This document shows positions 6,857 through 15,554 of a DNA stretch of 29,319 nt, piece by piece (the first letter of the stretch is position 1; every line of letters starts with the position of its first letter). This DNA is from Actinomycetes bacterium. GTDB lineage: Bacteria; Actinomycetota; Actinomycetes; Actinomycetales; Microbacteriaceae. The stretch lies in the NCBI GenBank assembly GCA_023431405.1, contig JAEYVZ010000036.1, forward strand, positions 1 through 29,319, in the 5' to 3' direction. The notes under the pieces were generated by a model. It was not told the origin of the DNA, did no database searches, and saw only the letters and a list, made by a program, of their open reading frames with translations. The position numbers and the translations under genes are program-made.

Positions 6857-8053
6857 TCAGGCAGGTCGAGCGGCGACATCGGAGTCTACGCTGACGTGGT
6901 CGAGTGCCATGGCGATCGCCCCGCGCGTCTCACCCCATTCGCCGAACGACGCGCCGACGATCTCCGGCAGGCCGCCGGTGGCGGCGAGGGCCGAGCGCTC
7001 CAGCGCGTGCCGCATGGGCGCCATGAGGATCTCGCCCGCCTGCGACAGCTCGCCCCCGACGATGATCAGCTCGGGGTCGAACAGGTTGCACAGGCTCGCC
7101 ACGGCGATGCCGATGTGGCGGCCGGCATCGGCGATCACGCGGTGCGCGGTGCTCACGCCGGCGTCGGATGCCGCGAGCAGGTCGGCGAGGCGCTGCATCC
7201 CCTCGCTCTCGGGGAACAGGGCCAGCAGCGCCGGCGCGGCGGCGTACGTCTCGAGGCAGCCGCGGTTGCTGCACCGGCACACGGGGCCGTTCTCGTCGAT
7301 CGTGACGTGCCCGATCTGGCCCGTCTTGCCGCTGACTCCGCGGAAGAGGTCTCCGTCGACGATGAGGCCCGCGCTGATGGTGTGCCCCACCCGTACGAAC
7401 ACCGACGAGCTCGCACCCCGGCCACTTCCCTCGCGGGCTTCGGCGAGGCCGCCGAGGTTGGCTTCGCTGTCGACGAAGACGGGCCTGCCGAGCCGAGCGG
7501 ACAGGCTGGCGGCCACGTCGACACCCTCCCACCCCGGGAGGAGTCCGGGTGTGGACACCATTCCGGTGCGCGGATCGATCGGTGCGGGAAGGGCGACACC
7601 GACCGCGAGGAGATCGGCGAGGGAACCTCCCAGTGACTCGAGCATGTCGCCCAGGAGCAGGGTGAGCCGGTCGAGCTCGGCGTCGTGCCGGTGGCCGGGA
7701 GCGAGCGGAACCGCCGTCTCGGCGACGGTCGTGCGGGTCGCGTCGGCGATCGAGATGTGGAGCTGCCGCGTGCTGAAGTGCGCCCCGGCGACCAGGCCGA
7801 CGCGGCGCGCCAGTGACACGAGGGTCGCGCGGCGACCACTGCGCGAAGTGAACGAGGTGTGGAGCACCCCGGCGGCCGTGAGCTCCTTGACGATGTTCGA
7901 CACCGTCGCGGGCGACAGCCCTGTGCTTCCGGCCAGTTCGATCTGCGTCAAGCGCCCATGCCTCTTGAGCGACTCGACCACGCGAGCCCTGTTGGCTTCC
8001 CGGAGCGACGACTGCGAGCCGGGTGGTGTGCTTCGACGGACCACGATCGCCAC
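6857..8053 (-). CDS. ROK-family transcriptional regulator (XylR/NagC-like)
   Basis: 398-residue sugar-responsive regulator. An N-terminal winged HTH (about residues 20-65, with LTQIELAGSTGLSPATVSNI) is followed by the ROK sugar-kinase fold. The ROK zinc site is intact: His249 in GQIGHV, then Cys259, Cys261 and Cys266 in CRCSNRGCLE. The kinase-type Asn-Asp is replaced by Ser-Glu (VDSEANLGG), as expected of a regulator that binds sugar without phosphorylating it. I set the start at GTG 8053 because a purine-rich GACGAGG lies 7 nt upstream and the protein then has normal family length. The longer open frame to 8431 would overlap the oxidoreductase gene with arginine- and serine-rich sequence. 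Position directly upstream of importer 2 suggests it controls one or both xylose-type importers. Confidence 0.92.
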   Translation of the reverse strand: MAIVVRRSTPPGSQSSLREANRARVVESLKRHGRLTQIELAGSTGLSPATVSNIVKELTAAGVLHTSFTSRSGRRATLVSLARRVGLVAGAHFSTRQLHISIADATRTTVAETAVPLAPGHRHDAELDRLTLLLGDMLESLGGSLADLLAVGVALPAPIDPRTGMVSTPGLLPGWEGVDVAASLSARLGRPVFVDSEANLGGLAEAREGSGRGASSSVFVRVGHTISAGLIVDGDLFRGVSGKTGQIGHVTIDENGPVCRCSNRGCLETYAAAPALLALFPESEGMQRLADLLAASDAGVSTAHRVIADAGRHIGIAVASLCNLFDPELIIVGGELSQAGEILMAPMRHALERSALAATGGLPEIVGASFGEWGETRGAIAMALDHVSVDSDVAARPA

Positions 8054-8132
8054 TGTACCGCCTCGTCCGCGTGTCCGCCCGAATCCGCGAAACGCCCGCT
8101 GACCGGCCGTTGCCGCGCTCGGGCTCGGGGCG

Positions 8133-9116
8133 TCAGTTCTTGCGCGGGTACACGACCCCCACCTGGGCTCGGATCTCGTCGAGGCTCCGCATGATGGCGA
8201 CGCTCTCCTCGAACGGCAGGAGGTCGCTGTCCCGCCGACCCTGAGCGATGAGGTCTTCGGCGTACAGAGCCTGGAACTGCATGCCGCGCCCCTCGATCGC
8301 GGACTCGAACTCCTCGACGACCCGCCCGTCCGGGGTGCGCACTCGGAAGCTCGTCGGGCAGTACCAGACGGCGTCGATCTCGATGCGTCCCTCCGTGCCC
8401 ACGATGTGAGCCGTGTTCGGGCCCGCCGCACGCGACGAGGTCACGAACGACGACACCGCCCCCGACGCGTGAGTCAGGGATGCCGCGACCTCCGTGTCGG
8501 CGCCGGTCTCGCCGAGGCGGCCGACGGCGCGGATCTCCGTGGGCTCGCCCAGGATGTCCCAGATGAACGACATGGGGTAGATGCCGAGGTCGAGCAGCGC
8601 CCCTCCGCCGAGCTCGAGTGCGTTCAGCCGGTGGGCGGGGTCGGAGCTGATGCGCTGCGTGTGGTCGGCGAAGACCGTGCGGATCTCTCCCAGTGCGCCG
8701 CTGGCCACGATCTCTCGGATGCGCGCCATGTGGGGCAGGTACCGCGTCCACATCGCCTCCATGGCCAGCAGCTGCGCGTCGGCGGCGAGGTCGCGGATCG
8801 CGACGGCCTCGTCGGCATCCAGCGTCACCGCCTTCTCGATGAGCACGTGCTTGCCTGCCTGCAGTGCGAGCGATGCGTCTTCGAGATGCCGGCCATGGGG
8901 CGTCGCGACGTAGACGATGTCGACGTCGGGATCGTTCACGAGGTCTTCGTAGGAGCCGTGGGCATTCGGGATGTCGAACTCTCGCGCGAACTCCGCCGCC
9001 GCCTGCGCTCGGCGCGATCCCACGGCGCTGACCGTGAGGCCGGCCGTGCGGAGGTCGGAGGTGAACGAGTGGGCGATGCCGCCCGTGGCGAGGATTCCCC
9101 AGCGAAGTCCGGTCAT
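8133..9116 (-). CDS. Gfo/Idh/MocA-family NAD(P)-dependent oxidoreductase
   Basis: 327-residue dehydrogenase-like protein acting on sugars or sugar derivatives. The N-terminal Rossmann fold shows the dinucleotide loop GILATGGIA at 7-15 and VYVATPHGRH at 68-77. The family EKP motif reads EKA here (94-96), with the catalytic-region Lys kept. The C-terminal substrate domain includes GGGALLDLGIYPM, which is typical. Being next to a ROK regulator and two pentose-type importers, it may oxidise or epimerise the imported sugar; this is inference. The ATG at 9116 lies 6 nt after a TAGGCT -10 box, so the mRNA is probably leaderless. The 79-bp gap to the ROK gene shows no promoter I can defend. Confidence 0.9.
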   Translation of the reverse strand: MTGLRWGILATGGIAHSFTSDLRTAGLTVSAVGSRRAQAAAEFAREFDIPNAHGSYEDLVNDPDVDIVYVATPHGRHLEDASLALQAGKHVLIEKAVTLDADEAVAIRDLAADAQLLAMEAMWTRYLPHMARIREIVASGALGEIRTVFADHTQRISSDPAHRLNALELGGGALLDLGIYPMSFIWDILGEPTEIRAVGRLGETGADTEVAASLTHASGAVSSFVTSSRAAGPNTAHIVGTEGRIEIDAVWYCPTSFRVRTPDGRVVEEFESAIEGRGMQFQALYAEDLIAQGRRDSDLLPFEESVAIMRSLDEIRAQVGVVYPRKN

Positions 9117-9122
9117 GGGGAG

Positions 9123-9128
9123 AGCCTA
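9123..9128 (-). promoter_or_regulatory. -10 box TAGGCT for leaderless oxidoreductase mRNA
   Basis: TAGGCT on the minus strand (9128-9123) followed by 6 nt and then ATG at 9116. The spacing puts the transcription start at or next to the start codon. There is no Shine-Dalgarno sequence. No -35 box could be recognised. Confidence 0.6.
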
Positions 9129-9164
9129 GCGGCGGCGTCGCCCTCGCCGGCAGACACCTCCCTC

Positions 9165-9170
9165 TAGGCT
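9165..9170 (+). promoter_or_regulatory. -10 box TAGGCT for leaderless peptidase mRNA
   Basis: TAGGCT at 9165-9170 followed by 6 nt and then GTG at 9177, the mirror image of the box serving the divergent gene. No ribosome-binding site is present, consistent with a leaderless transcript. No -35 box could be recognised. Confidence 0.6.
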
Positions 9171-9176
9171 CGGGGC

Positions 9177-10526
9177 GTGACCGCTTCCGCGCCCTCCGAA
9201 GACCCCGCCGTCGCCCGCTTCCAGGAGCTTCTGCGCATCCCGACCGTCTCGCACGCCGACGAGGACCGCGTCGATCCGCTGCCGTTCGACACCTTCCACG
9301 CGGCCGTGGAGCGCCTGTACCCCCGCCTGCACGCGGCGCTCGAGCGCGAGGTGATCGACCGCCATTCGCTGCTCTACCGGTGGCCGGGGCGGGGCGCCGG
9401 GGAGGCGACGGTGCTGATGGCGCACATCGATGTGGTGCCGGTGGTCGATGAGGAGTGGCGGCATCCGCCCTTCGCGGCAGAGATCGTCGGCGAGGGCGCC
9501 GACGCCGAGATCCACGCCCGCGGTGCGATCGACGACAAGGGCTCGCTCGTCGCGATCTTCGAAGCCGTCGAGCAGCTCGTCGCGGCGGGGGAGACGCCGG
9601 CCGCCGACGTCTACCTCGCGTTCGGCCACAACGAGGAGACCGCCGGGGGAGGCGCCCGCGCGATCGTCGAGACGCTGCGCGAGCGCGGTGTGCGCCCGGG
9701 GCTCGTGCTCGACGAGGGCGGGGCGGTCGTGGACGGGGTCGTCCCGGGGGTCACCGTGCCCACCGCCATGGTGGGAGTGGCCGAGCGCGGCGTCATGACC
9801 GTGCTGCTCACGGTGCGCGAGGCCGGCGGTCACGCCTCGACACCGCCCGCGTTCCCGGCCACCGCCCGGCTCGCCCGGGCCATCGACCGGCTCCGGCGCC
9901 GGCCGTTCCCCACCCGCATCGCCCCGCCGGTCCGGGCCCTGTTCGCGACGATCGCCCCCTTCGCGCCCCAGCCCCTCCGCTGGATCTTCGGCAACCTCGC
10001 CGTCACCGGGCCGCTGCTCGCGCGGGTGTTCCCCCACCTCGGTCCGGAGATGAACGCCCTGGTGCGCACGACCGCGGTCGCGACCGAGCTCTCGGGCGCT
10101 CCGGGGGAGAACGTGCTGGCCACCACCGCCCGCGCCGCCGTCAACATCCGCCTGCTCACCGGCGACACCGTCGCCTCCGCCGAGGAGCGGGTGCGCCGGA
10201 TCGTCGGCGACCCGCAGGTGGAGATCGAGGTGCGTCACGGCTCCGACCCGTCGCCCGTGTCACCGTGGCGAGGCGATGGGTGGCGGCGGATCGGCGCGGC
10301 GGTGCGCACCGCGCTCGGCGAGGAGATCGTGACGACGCCCTACATCCAGCTCGGCGCGAGTGACAGCCGCTGGTTCACCGCGATCAGCGACCACGTCTAC
10401 CGGTTCACCCCGTTCCATCTGACCCGCGCGGAACGCGACGCGCTCCACTCGCACGATGAGCGCATCCGCATCGGCGTCTGGCTGCGGGGGATCGGGTTCT
10501 ATCGGGAGCTGCTGCGAGGCAGTTGA
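9177..10526 (+). CDS. M20-family zinc metallopeptidase (carboxypeptidase-S-like)
   Basis: 449-residue di-zinc peptidase/deacylase, probably cytosolic (no signal peptide). Metal and catalytic motifs of the M20 family are visible: MAHIDVVPV with His83 and Asp85, GAIDDKG with the bridging Asp at about 119, and GHNEETAGGGA with the catalytic Glu and metal-binding Glu at 153-154. A dimerisation-type insert (ARLARAIDRLRRRPFPTRIA and following) lies in the middle, and the C-terminal part includes GASDSRWF and HSHDERI. The HN-EE arrangement and length resemble carboxypeptidase S (M20A). It is the only plus-strand gene in the window. It starts at a GTG behind a TAGGCT box and ends 13 bp from the convergent MDR gene. 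The substrate is unknown; dipeptides or N-acyl amino acids are typical for the family. Confidence 0.9.
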   Translation: MTASAPSEDPAVARFQELLRIPTVSHADEDRVDPLPFDTFHAAVERLYPRLHAALEREVIDRHSLLYRWPGRGAGEATVLMAHIDVVPVVDEEWRHPPFAAEIVGEGADAEIHARGAIDDKGSLVAIFEAVEQLVAAGETPAADVYLAFGHNEETAGGGARAIVETLRERGVRPGLVLDEGGAVVDGVVPGVTVPTAMVGVAERGVMTVLLTVREAGGHASTPPAFPATARLARAIDRLRRRPFPTRIAPPVRALFATIAPFAPQPLRWIFGNLAVTGPLLARVFPHLGPEMNALVRTTAVATELSGAPGENVLATTARAAVNIRLLTGDTVASAEERVRRIVGDPQVEIEVRHGSDPSPVSPWRGDGWRRIGAAVRTALGEEIVTTPYIQLGASDSRWFTAISDHVYRFTPFHLTRAERDALHSHDERIRIGVWLRGIGFYRELLRGS

Positions 10527-10539
10527 TCAGGACGTCTCG

Positions 10540-11481
10540 TCAGGGGATGAGTGTGACCTTGCCGTCGACGCCCTGCTCCACGAGGCGGTGCGCCTCGGCC
10601 GCCTCCGACAGTGGCAGTGAGGGACCGAGCTCCACCGAGAAGGCGCCGGCGGCCAGCAGGTGGAGCGTGACCGGCATCGCCTCTGCCCGCCAGGCGAGCT
10701 CGCGGGCGCACAGAGGGCGAGGGCTTCCGCCGAGATAGGCGCGGATGCCGAGGGCATCGGCATCCTTCCCCCGCACGAGGGTCACGATGCGGTGGCGGTC
10801 GGCCACCAGACGCAGCGACGCGTCGAGGGCCTCATCTGTGCCGGCGATGTCGACGACGGCGGTGACCGGCTGCGGGGCCGCTCCGCGGATGCGCTCCTCG
10901 AGGCCGGGCGCGTACGACAGCGGGATCGCGCCGAGATCGCGGACGCGGTCTGCGCGGCGGTCGCTCGTGGTCGCGAGCACCGTCGCGCCCCACAGCGTCG
11001 CGAACTGGATGATCGCTTGGCCGACCGCTCCCGAGCCGCCGTGCACGAGCAGGGTGTCCCGCGGGCCGATCGCAAGCGAGCGGAGCGTCTGGTAGGCGGT
11101 GCCGGCCGGAACGCCGAGTGCAGCCCCCACCTCCGGCGACACTTCGGGAGGCCTCGGCCAGACGTGCGAGGCGGGCACGACGATGTCCGACGCGTAGGCG
11201 CCGACGGCGCCGCTGACGACGACGGCGTCGCCCTCGCGGAAGCCTTCCACGCCGACCCCGACGGCCGACACGACCCCCGCCGCGTCGCCCCCCAGTCGCC
11301 GCGGCCCCGTGAACGGATCGGATCCGCGCAGTCCCGCCCGGATCTTGTGATCGACGGGATTGACCCCCGCCGCCTCCACGCGCACCGCCACGTCGCCCGC
11401 ACCCGGGGCGGGAACGTCGACGTCGGAGAGGGTGAGCACCTCGGGGCCGCCGAAACGGGAGAACGTGATCGCCTGTGCCAT
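10540..11481 (-). CDS. Zinc-independent MDR-family NADPH:quinone-reductase-like protein
   Basis: 313-residue medium-chain dehydrogenase/reductase. The N-terminal GroES-like domain contains AAGVNPVDHKIRAG and GGDAAGVVSAVG. The Rossmann domain has the NADPH loop LLVHGGSGAVGQAIIQFA at about 144-161. The Cys and His zinc ligands of alcohol dehydrogenases are absent, so it belongs to the quinone-oxidoreductase (zeta-crystallin-like) branch. The start is ATG 11481, giving MAQAITFSRFGGPEVL, the normal family N-terminus; the longer frame to 11526 adds only 15 unrelated residues and lies beyond the promoter box. A TAGGGT box lies 10 nt upstream. The substrate is not predictable. Confidence 0.9.
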   Translation of the reverse strand: MAQAITFSRFGGPEVLTLSDVDVPAPGAGDVAVRVEAAGVNPVDHKIRAGLRGSDPFTGPRRLGGDAAGVVSAVGVGVEGFREGDAVVVSGAVGAYASDIVVPASHVWPRPPEVSPEVGAALGVPAGTAYQTLRSLAIGPRDTLLVHGGSGAVGQAIIQFATLWGATVLATTSDRRADRVRDLGAIPLSYAPGLEERIRGAAPQPVTAVVDIAGTDEALDASLRLVADRHRIVTLVRGKDADALGIRAYLGGSPRPLCARELAWRAEAMPVTLHLLAAGAFSVELGPSLPLSEAAEAHRLVEQGVDGKVTLIP

Positions 11482-11491
11482 GACGCCGCCC

Positions 11492-11497
11492 ACCCTA
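11492..11497 (-). promoter_or_regulatory. -10 box TAGGGT upstream of the MDR gene
   Basis: TAGGGT on the minus strand (11497-11492) ends 10 nt before the ATG at 11481. The leader would be only a few nucleotides long, so this gene is probably also leaderless or nearly so. No convincing -35 box. Confidence 0.45.
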
Positions 11498-11541
11498 CCC
11501 CGCCTTTCTGCCGCGGTCACTCCCACCGGTGCCGTGCGGCG

Positions 11542-14500
11542 TCAGTCGCGCCCGGAGAGCGCCTTCGTGATGCGCTGCGGGGACACCGGCTCGGCCGTTC
11601 CGAGCCGCTGCGCGTACAGGCTCACCCGGAACTCCTCCAGCAGCCACCGGGCACGCACGAGCGCCGGGGCGGCATCGGCGGGAAGGGGGATCGTGCCGCC
11701 CGCCTCCGCGAACGCGGTCGCCACCCGCTCGTACTCCGTCATCCGCTGGCGGTCGCGTCCGGGGTTGTCCGCGAGCGTCTGGACGCGCTCAAGGGCGGCC
11801 TGAAGGTAGCGCGGCACATGCGCGAGCCGGGCGAGGCCGGTGCGCGAGACGAAACCCGGATACACGAGCCCTGCCACCTGCGCCTTCACGTCGCCGAGGG
11901 CACCCAGCAGCGTCATCGAGTTCTGTCCTCGGACGGCCCGCTCGACGTCACGGTGCAGCGTCAGGATGCGCGCCACCAGCGACACGGCCTGGAAGAGCTC
12001 GTCGACGACCACCTGCGAGAGGGTGTCGCGCACGCGCTCGAACTCCGCCGCGGTGCGGATGCGCGGCGCGGTGCGGGCCATGACGGCGTCGGCCACGGCG
12101 ACCCGCGCGTCTTCGATGAGGGCCTTCGCCGATGGATACGGCGAGGTCGCGAGGGCCAGCTTCTCGGCGGCCGTCAGATGGTCGAGCACATAGGCGCTCG
12201 GCGAGGCGACCGCCAACAGCAGCAGACGCCGCGCACCGTCGTGGGTGAGCCGCGCGGCGCGTTCGGCGGTCGCCTCGATGCGCAGCGCCACGGCATCCTT
12301 CTCATCGACCAGCGCCGGGTACCCTCGCACGACCCCACCGGCGACCCGGGTGTCGACGACGTCGGGAAGGTCGCCGAGATCCCACGTCGTGATGCCCGTG
12401 CGCTCCGCGACCGCTGCCGCGGGCGATCCGCCGCCGGCGGCAGGCGATGACGCCGCCACGGGCCCCGGTGCCGGAGACGGCTTCGACAGAGAGCGGGCGA
12501 CCGCCGATCGTGCCCTCCCCGCCAGCCGGTCTTGGAGCTCCGCGAGGTCGCGGGAGCTTCCCAGGGCGCGGCCGCGTTCGTCGACCGCGCGGAACGACAT
12601 GAGGAGGTGCGGCGGCACGCGCTCCATGTCGAAGTCGGCGGCCGTCACCGGCTGGTTCGCGACCCGCCGGATGCGGGCGGCGAGGGCGTCGCGCAGCGGC
12701 TGGGGCGGGACGCCGTCGTGAGACTCCGGCCCGTCGGCCGCGATCTCCCCGCCCAGGGTGGCCGCCCAGTCGGCGGCGGGCACGACATGACGACGGATGG
12801 CCTTCGGCAGTGCCCGCAGGAGCGCGGCGATGAGCTCATCGCGAAGTCCCGGAACCTGCCAGTCGAACCCGTCGGGCGTGATCTGCGCCAGCAGCGCAAG
12901 GGGGACCACGACGCTGACCCCGTCGTCGGAGGCGCCGGGCTCGAACCGGTAGGCGAGCGAGAGCACCTGGTCACGCTGACGCCAGCGCGCGGGGAAGTCG
13001 CGCTCGTCCGATCGCGACCCCTCGTCGAGCAGGTCGGCCTCGGTCATGTCGAGGAGCCGGGGCGTCCGAGACGACGCGTCGCGCCACCACGATTCGAACG
13101 AGCGCACATCGAACACCTCGCGAGGCACGCGCGCGTCGTAGAACGCGAAGACGGCTTCGTCGCCCACGAGGATGTCGCGTCGGCGCTCCCGCTCCTCGAG
13201 CTTCTCGAGACGGCGGCGCAGCTCCAGGTTCCGCCGCTCGAAGGCGGTGAGCCGCTTGTCGAGGTGCTGACTGTTCCACTCGCCGTCCACGAGGGCGTGC
13301 CGGACGAACATCTCGCGGGCGAGCGGCTGATCGATGCGGGCGAGCTGCACGCGTCTGCGCGGGATGATCTCCACCCCGAACAGCGTCACCTTCTCGGCGG
13401 CGACGGCCGCCCCGGCATCCTTCGACCAGTGCGGGTCGCTGATGCTCCGCTGCGCGAGGTCTCCCGCAAGCTCCTCGGCCCATGCGGGATCGATCGCCGC
13501 CACCGTGCGGGCGAACAGCCGGGATGTCTCGACGAGCTCCGCGGCGACCACCGCGTCGGGGGCCGAGGATCCCCGCCGAGACGCACGCAGTCCCGATCCG
13601 GGGAAGATCGCGAACCGCGCTCCGCGTGCGCCGCGGTACTCGGGGAGAGGCCGGCGCTTCTTGTCGGCGGATGCCGTGCCGACCGTGCGGGTGTCGAGGA
13701 TGCCGATGTGCGAGAGCAGGCCCGCCAGGATCGCGCGGTGCAGCGCATCGGGGTCGGTGGCGGGTCCGCCGGGAGCATCGGCCCTCGGCGATCCGGGCAC
13801 GCGCAGGAGGGTGCGCAGCTGGCGGTGCACGTCGAACCACTCCCGCACGCGCACGTAGTTGAGGTATTCGGAACGGCACAGCCGCCGGAACGCGCTCGAG
13901 CCGAGCTCCCGCTGCTGCTCCTGCAGATGGTTCCAGAGGTTGAGAAGAGTGAGGAAGTCGCTGGTCGGGTCGGTGAACCGCGCGTGCAGCCGATCGGCCT
14001 CCTCACGGCGGGCGCCTTCGTCTGCCGACGGGCGCTCGCGGACGTCTTGGATCGACAGGCCCGCGACGATCGCGAGGAGATCGCGCTGCACGCCGGGGGA
14101 GCGCTCGTCGAGCCGCTGGGCCTCGAGGAGCATGCGCGCGAAACGCGGGTCGATGGGAAGACGGGCGATCTCACGCCCGATCTTCGTCAGGCGCCACGGC
14201 GCTGACTCCCCCTGGCCGCGTCGATCGCGGCCGCGCTCGCGGCCGCCGCGTGCGACGGCGCGCAGTTCGGTGAGCAGGTCGAACGCCGCCTTCACCCCGC
14301 GCGAGTCGGGTGGGGTGAGGAAAGGGAAATCGGAGATGTCGCCGAAGCCGAGCGCCAGCATCTGGAGGATGACCGACGCGAGCGACGTCCGCAGGATCTC
14401 CGGCTCGGTGAACTCCGGGCGTGCGGCGAAGTCTTCTTCGGAGTAGAGCCGGATGGCGATGCCCGGCGAGGTGCGACCAGCGCGTCCCGAGCGCTGCTGG

Positions 14501-15528
14501 GCGGAGGCCTGGGAGATCGCCTCGATCGGAAGTCGCTGGATCTTCGAGCGGGCGCTGTAGCGCGAGATGCGCGCCGTCCCGGCATCGACGACGTAGCGGA
14601 TGCCGGGGACGGTGAGGCTCGTCTCGGCCACATTGGTCGCGAGCACCACCCGGCGCCGCACCCCCGCGACGGTGGACGGCTCGAACACCCGATGCTGCTC
14701 GGCAGCCGACAGGCGTCCGTACAGCGGCAGCACCTCGGTGGGGCGGGCGTCTTTCGCGTACATGCCGCGCACGGCATCCGCCGCATCGCGGATCTCGGCT
14801 TCGCCCGGGAGGAACACCAGCACGTCGCCGTCGGCTTCGCGGTCGAGTTCGCGCAGCGCTGCGAGGAGTCCGTCGATGTCGTCGCTGCTCTCCGCCGTGC
14901 CGGGATCGTCGCCGGAGCCCGCCCCGGCGACCGGCGGGCGGTAGCGGATCTCGACGGGGTAGGTGCGTCCCGACACCTCGATGACCGGCGCCGGCACCTC
15001 GTCGCGGGCGAAGTGCCGTGCGAAGCTCTCGGGGTCGATGGTCGCGGAGGTGATGATGACCTTGAGGTCGGGACGCTCGGGGAGGATGCGGGTGAGGTAG
15101 CCCAGCAAGAAGTCGATGTTGAGAGACCGCTCGTGCGCCTCGTCGATGATGATCGTGTCGTACCGGCGCAGCAGCCGGTCGCGATGGATCTCGTTGAGCA
15201 GGATGCCGTCGGTCATGAGCGCGATCTGCGTGTCGGCCGACACCTGATCGGTGAAGCGCACCTTGTAGCCGACGACGCCGCCGAGGGGAACCTGCAGCTC
15301 GTGCGCGATCCGCTCCGCGATGGTGCGCGCTGCCAGGCGTCGGGGCTGCGTGTGGGCGATGCGGGTGCGGCCGAGCTCCAGACAGATCTTGGGCAGCTGG
15401 GTCGTCTTTCCCGACCCTGTGGCGCCGGCCACGATGACCACCTGGTGCGCCCGGATGGCCGCCGCGATCTCGTCGCGTGCGGCGCTGACCGGAAGCTCGG
15501 GCGGGTAGGTGATGACGGCGGAAGGCAT
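11542..15528 (-). CDS. hrpA: ATP-dependent RNA helicase HrpA (DEAH box)
   Basis: 1328-residue DEAH/RHA RNA helicase, close to the usual HrpA length of about 1300. RecA-like domain 1 holds Walker A GATGSGKT (35-42), TQPRRLAA (motif Ia), DEAH (129-132) and SAT (161-163). RecA-like domain 2 includes TNVAETSLTVPGI and motif VI QRSGRAGR. The winged-helix/HA2 and OB-fold regions follow, and the long C-terminal part matches the HrpA-type DUF3418 region. HrpA acts on RNA in the cytosol and has been tied to rescue of stalled ribosomes. I start at ATG 15528 (MPSAVITYPPEL); the frame is open to 16218 but that extension overlaps the FHA-like gene. A TACGAT box ends 8 nt before the ATG. Confidence 0.95.
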   Translation of the reverse strand: MPSAVITYPPELPVSAARDEIAAAIRAHQVVIVAGATGSGKTTQLPKICLELGRTRIAHTQPRRLAARTIAERIAHELQVPLGGVVGYKVRFTDQVSADTQIALMTDGILLNEIHRDRLLRRYDTIIIDEAHERSLNIDFLLGYLTRILPERPDLKVIITSATIDPESFARHFARDEVPAPVIEVSGRTYPVEIRYRPPVAGAGSGDDPGTAESSDDIDGLLAALRELDREADGDVLVFLPGEAEIRDAADAVRGMYAKDARPTEVLPLYGRLSAAEQHRVFEPSTVAGVRRRVVLATNVAETSLTVPGIRYVVDAGTARISRYSARSKIQRLPIEAISQASAQQRSGRAGRTSPGIAIRLYSEEDFAARPEFTEPEILRTSLASVILQMLALGFGDISDFPFLTPPDSRGVKAAFDLLTELRAVARGGRERGRDRRGQGESAPWRLTKIGREIARLPIDPRFARMLLEAQRLDERSPGVQRDLLAIVAGLSIQDVRERPSADEGARREEADRLHARFTDPTSDFLTLLNLWNHLQEQQRELGSSAFRRLCRSEYLNYVRVREWFDVHRQLRTLLRVPGSPRADAPGGPATDPDALHRAILAGLLSHIGILDTRTVGTASADKKRRPLPEYRGARGARFAIFPGSGLRASRRGSSAPDAVVAAELVETSRLFARTVAAIDPAWAEELAGDLAQRSISDPHWSKDAGAAVAAEKVTLFGVEIIPRRRVQLARIDQPLAREMFVRHALVDGEWNSQHLDKRLTAFERRNLELRRRLEKLEERERRRDILVGDEAVFAFYDARVPREVFDVRSFESWWRDASSRTPRLLDMTEADLLDEGSRSDERDFPARWRQRDQVLSLAYRFEPGASDDGVSVVVPLALLAQITPDGFDWQVPGLRDELIAALLRALPKAIRRHVVPAADWAATLGGEIAADGPESHDGVPPQPLRDALAARIRRVANQPVTAADFDMERVPPHLLMSFRAVDERGRALGSSRDLAELQDRLAGRARSAVARSLSKPSPAPGPVAASSPAAGGGSPAAAVAERTGITTWDLGDLPDVVDTRVAGGVVRGYPALVDEKDAVALRIEATAERAARLTHDGARRLLLLAVASPSAYVLDHLTAAEKLALATSPYPSAKALIEDARVAVADAVMARTAPRIRTAAEFERVRDTLSQVVVDELFQAVSLVARILTLHRDVERAVRGQNSMTLLGALGDVKAQVAGLVYPGFVSRTGLARLAHVPRYLQAALERVQTLADNPGRDRQRMTEYERVATAFAEAGGTIPLPADAAPALVRARWLLEEFRVSLYAQRLGTAEPVSPQRITKALSGRD

Positions 15529-15536
15529 GGCCTTCC

Positions 15537-15542
15537 ATCGTA
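15537..15542 (-). promoter_or_regulatory. -10 box TACGAT upstream of hrpA
   Basis: TACGAT on the minus strand (15542-15537) is followed by GGAAGGCC and then ATG at 15528. The spacing suggests a start of transcription close to the ATG. GGAAGG lies only 2 nt from the ATG, too near to act as a normal ribosome-binding site, which favours a leaderless or near-leaderless mRNA. Confidence 0.45.
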
Positions 15543-15554
15543 GGCCGGGAGGCG

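Noticed and set aside
8054..8431. N-terminal extension of the ROK regulator
   Set aside because: It overlaps the 3' end of the oxidoreductase gene and encodes Arg/Ser-rich sequence. GTG 8053 has a ribosome-binding site and gives normal family length.
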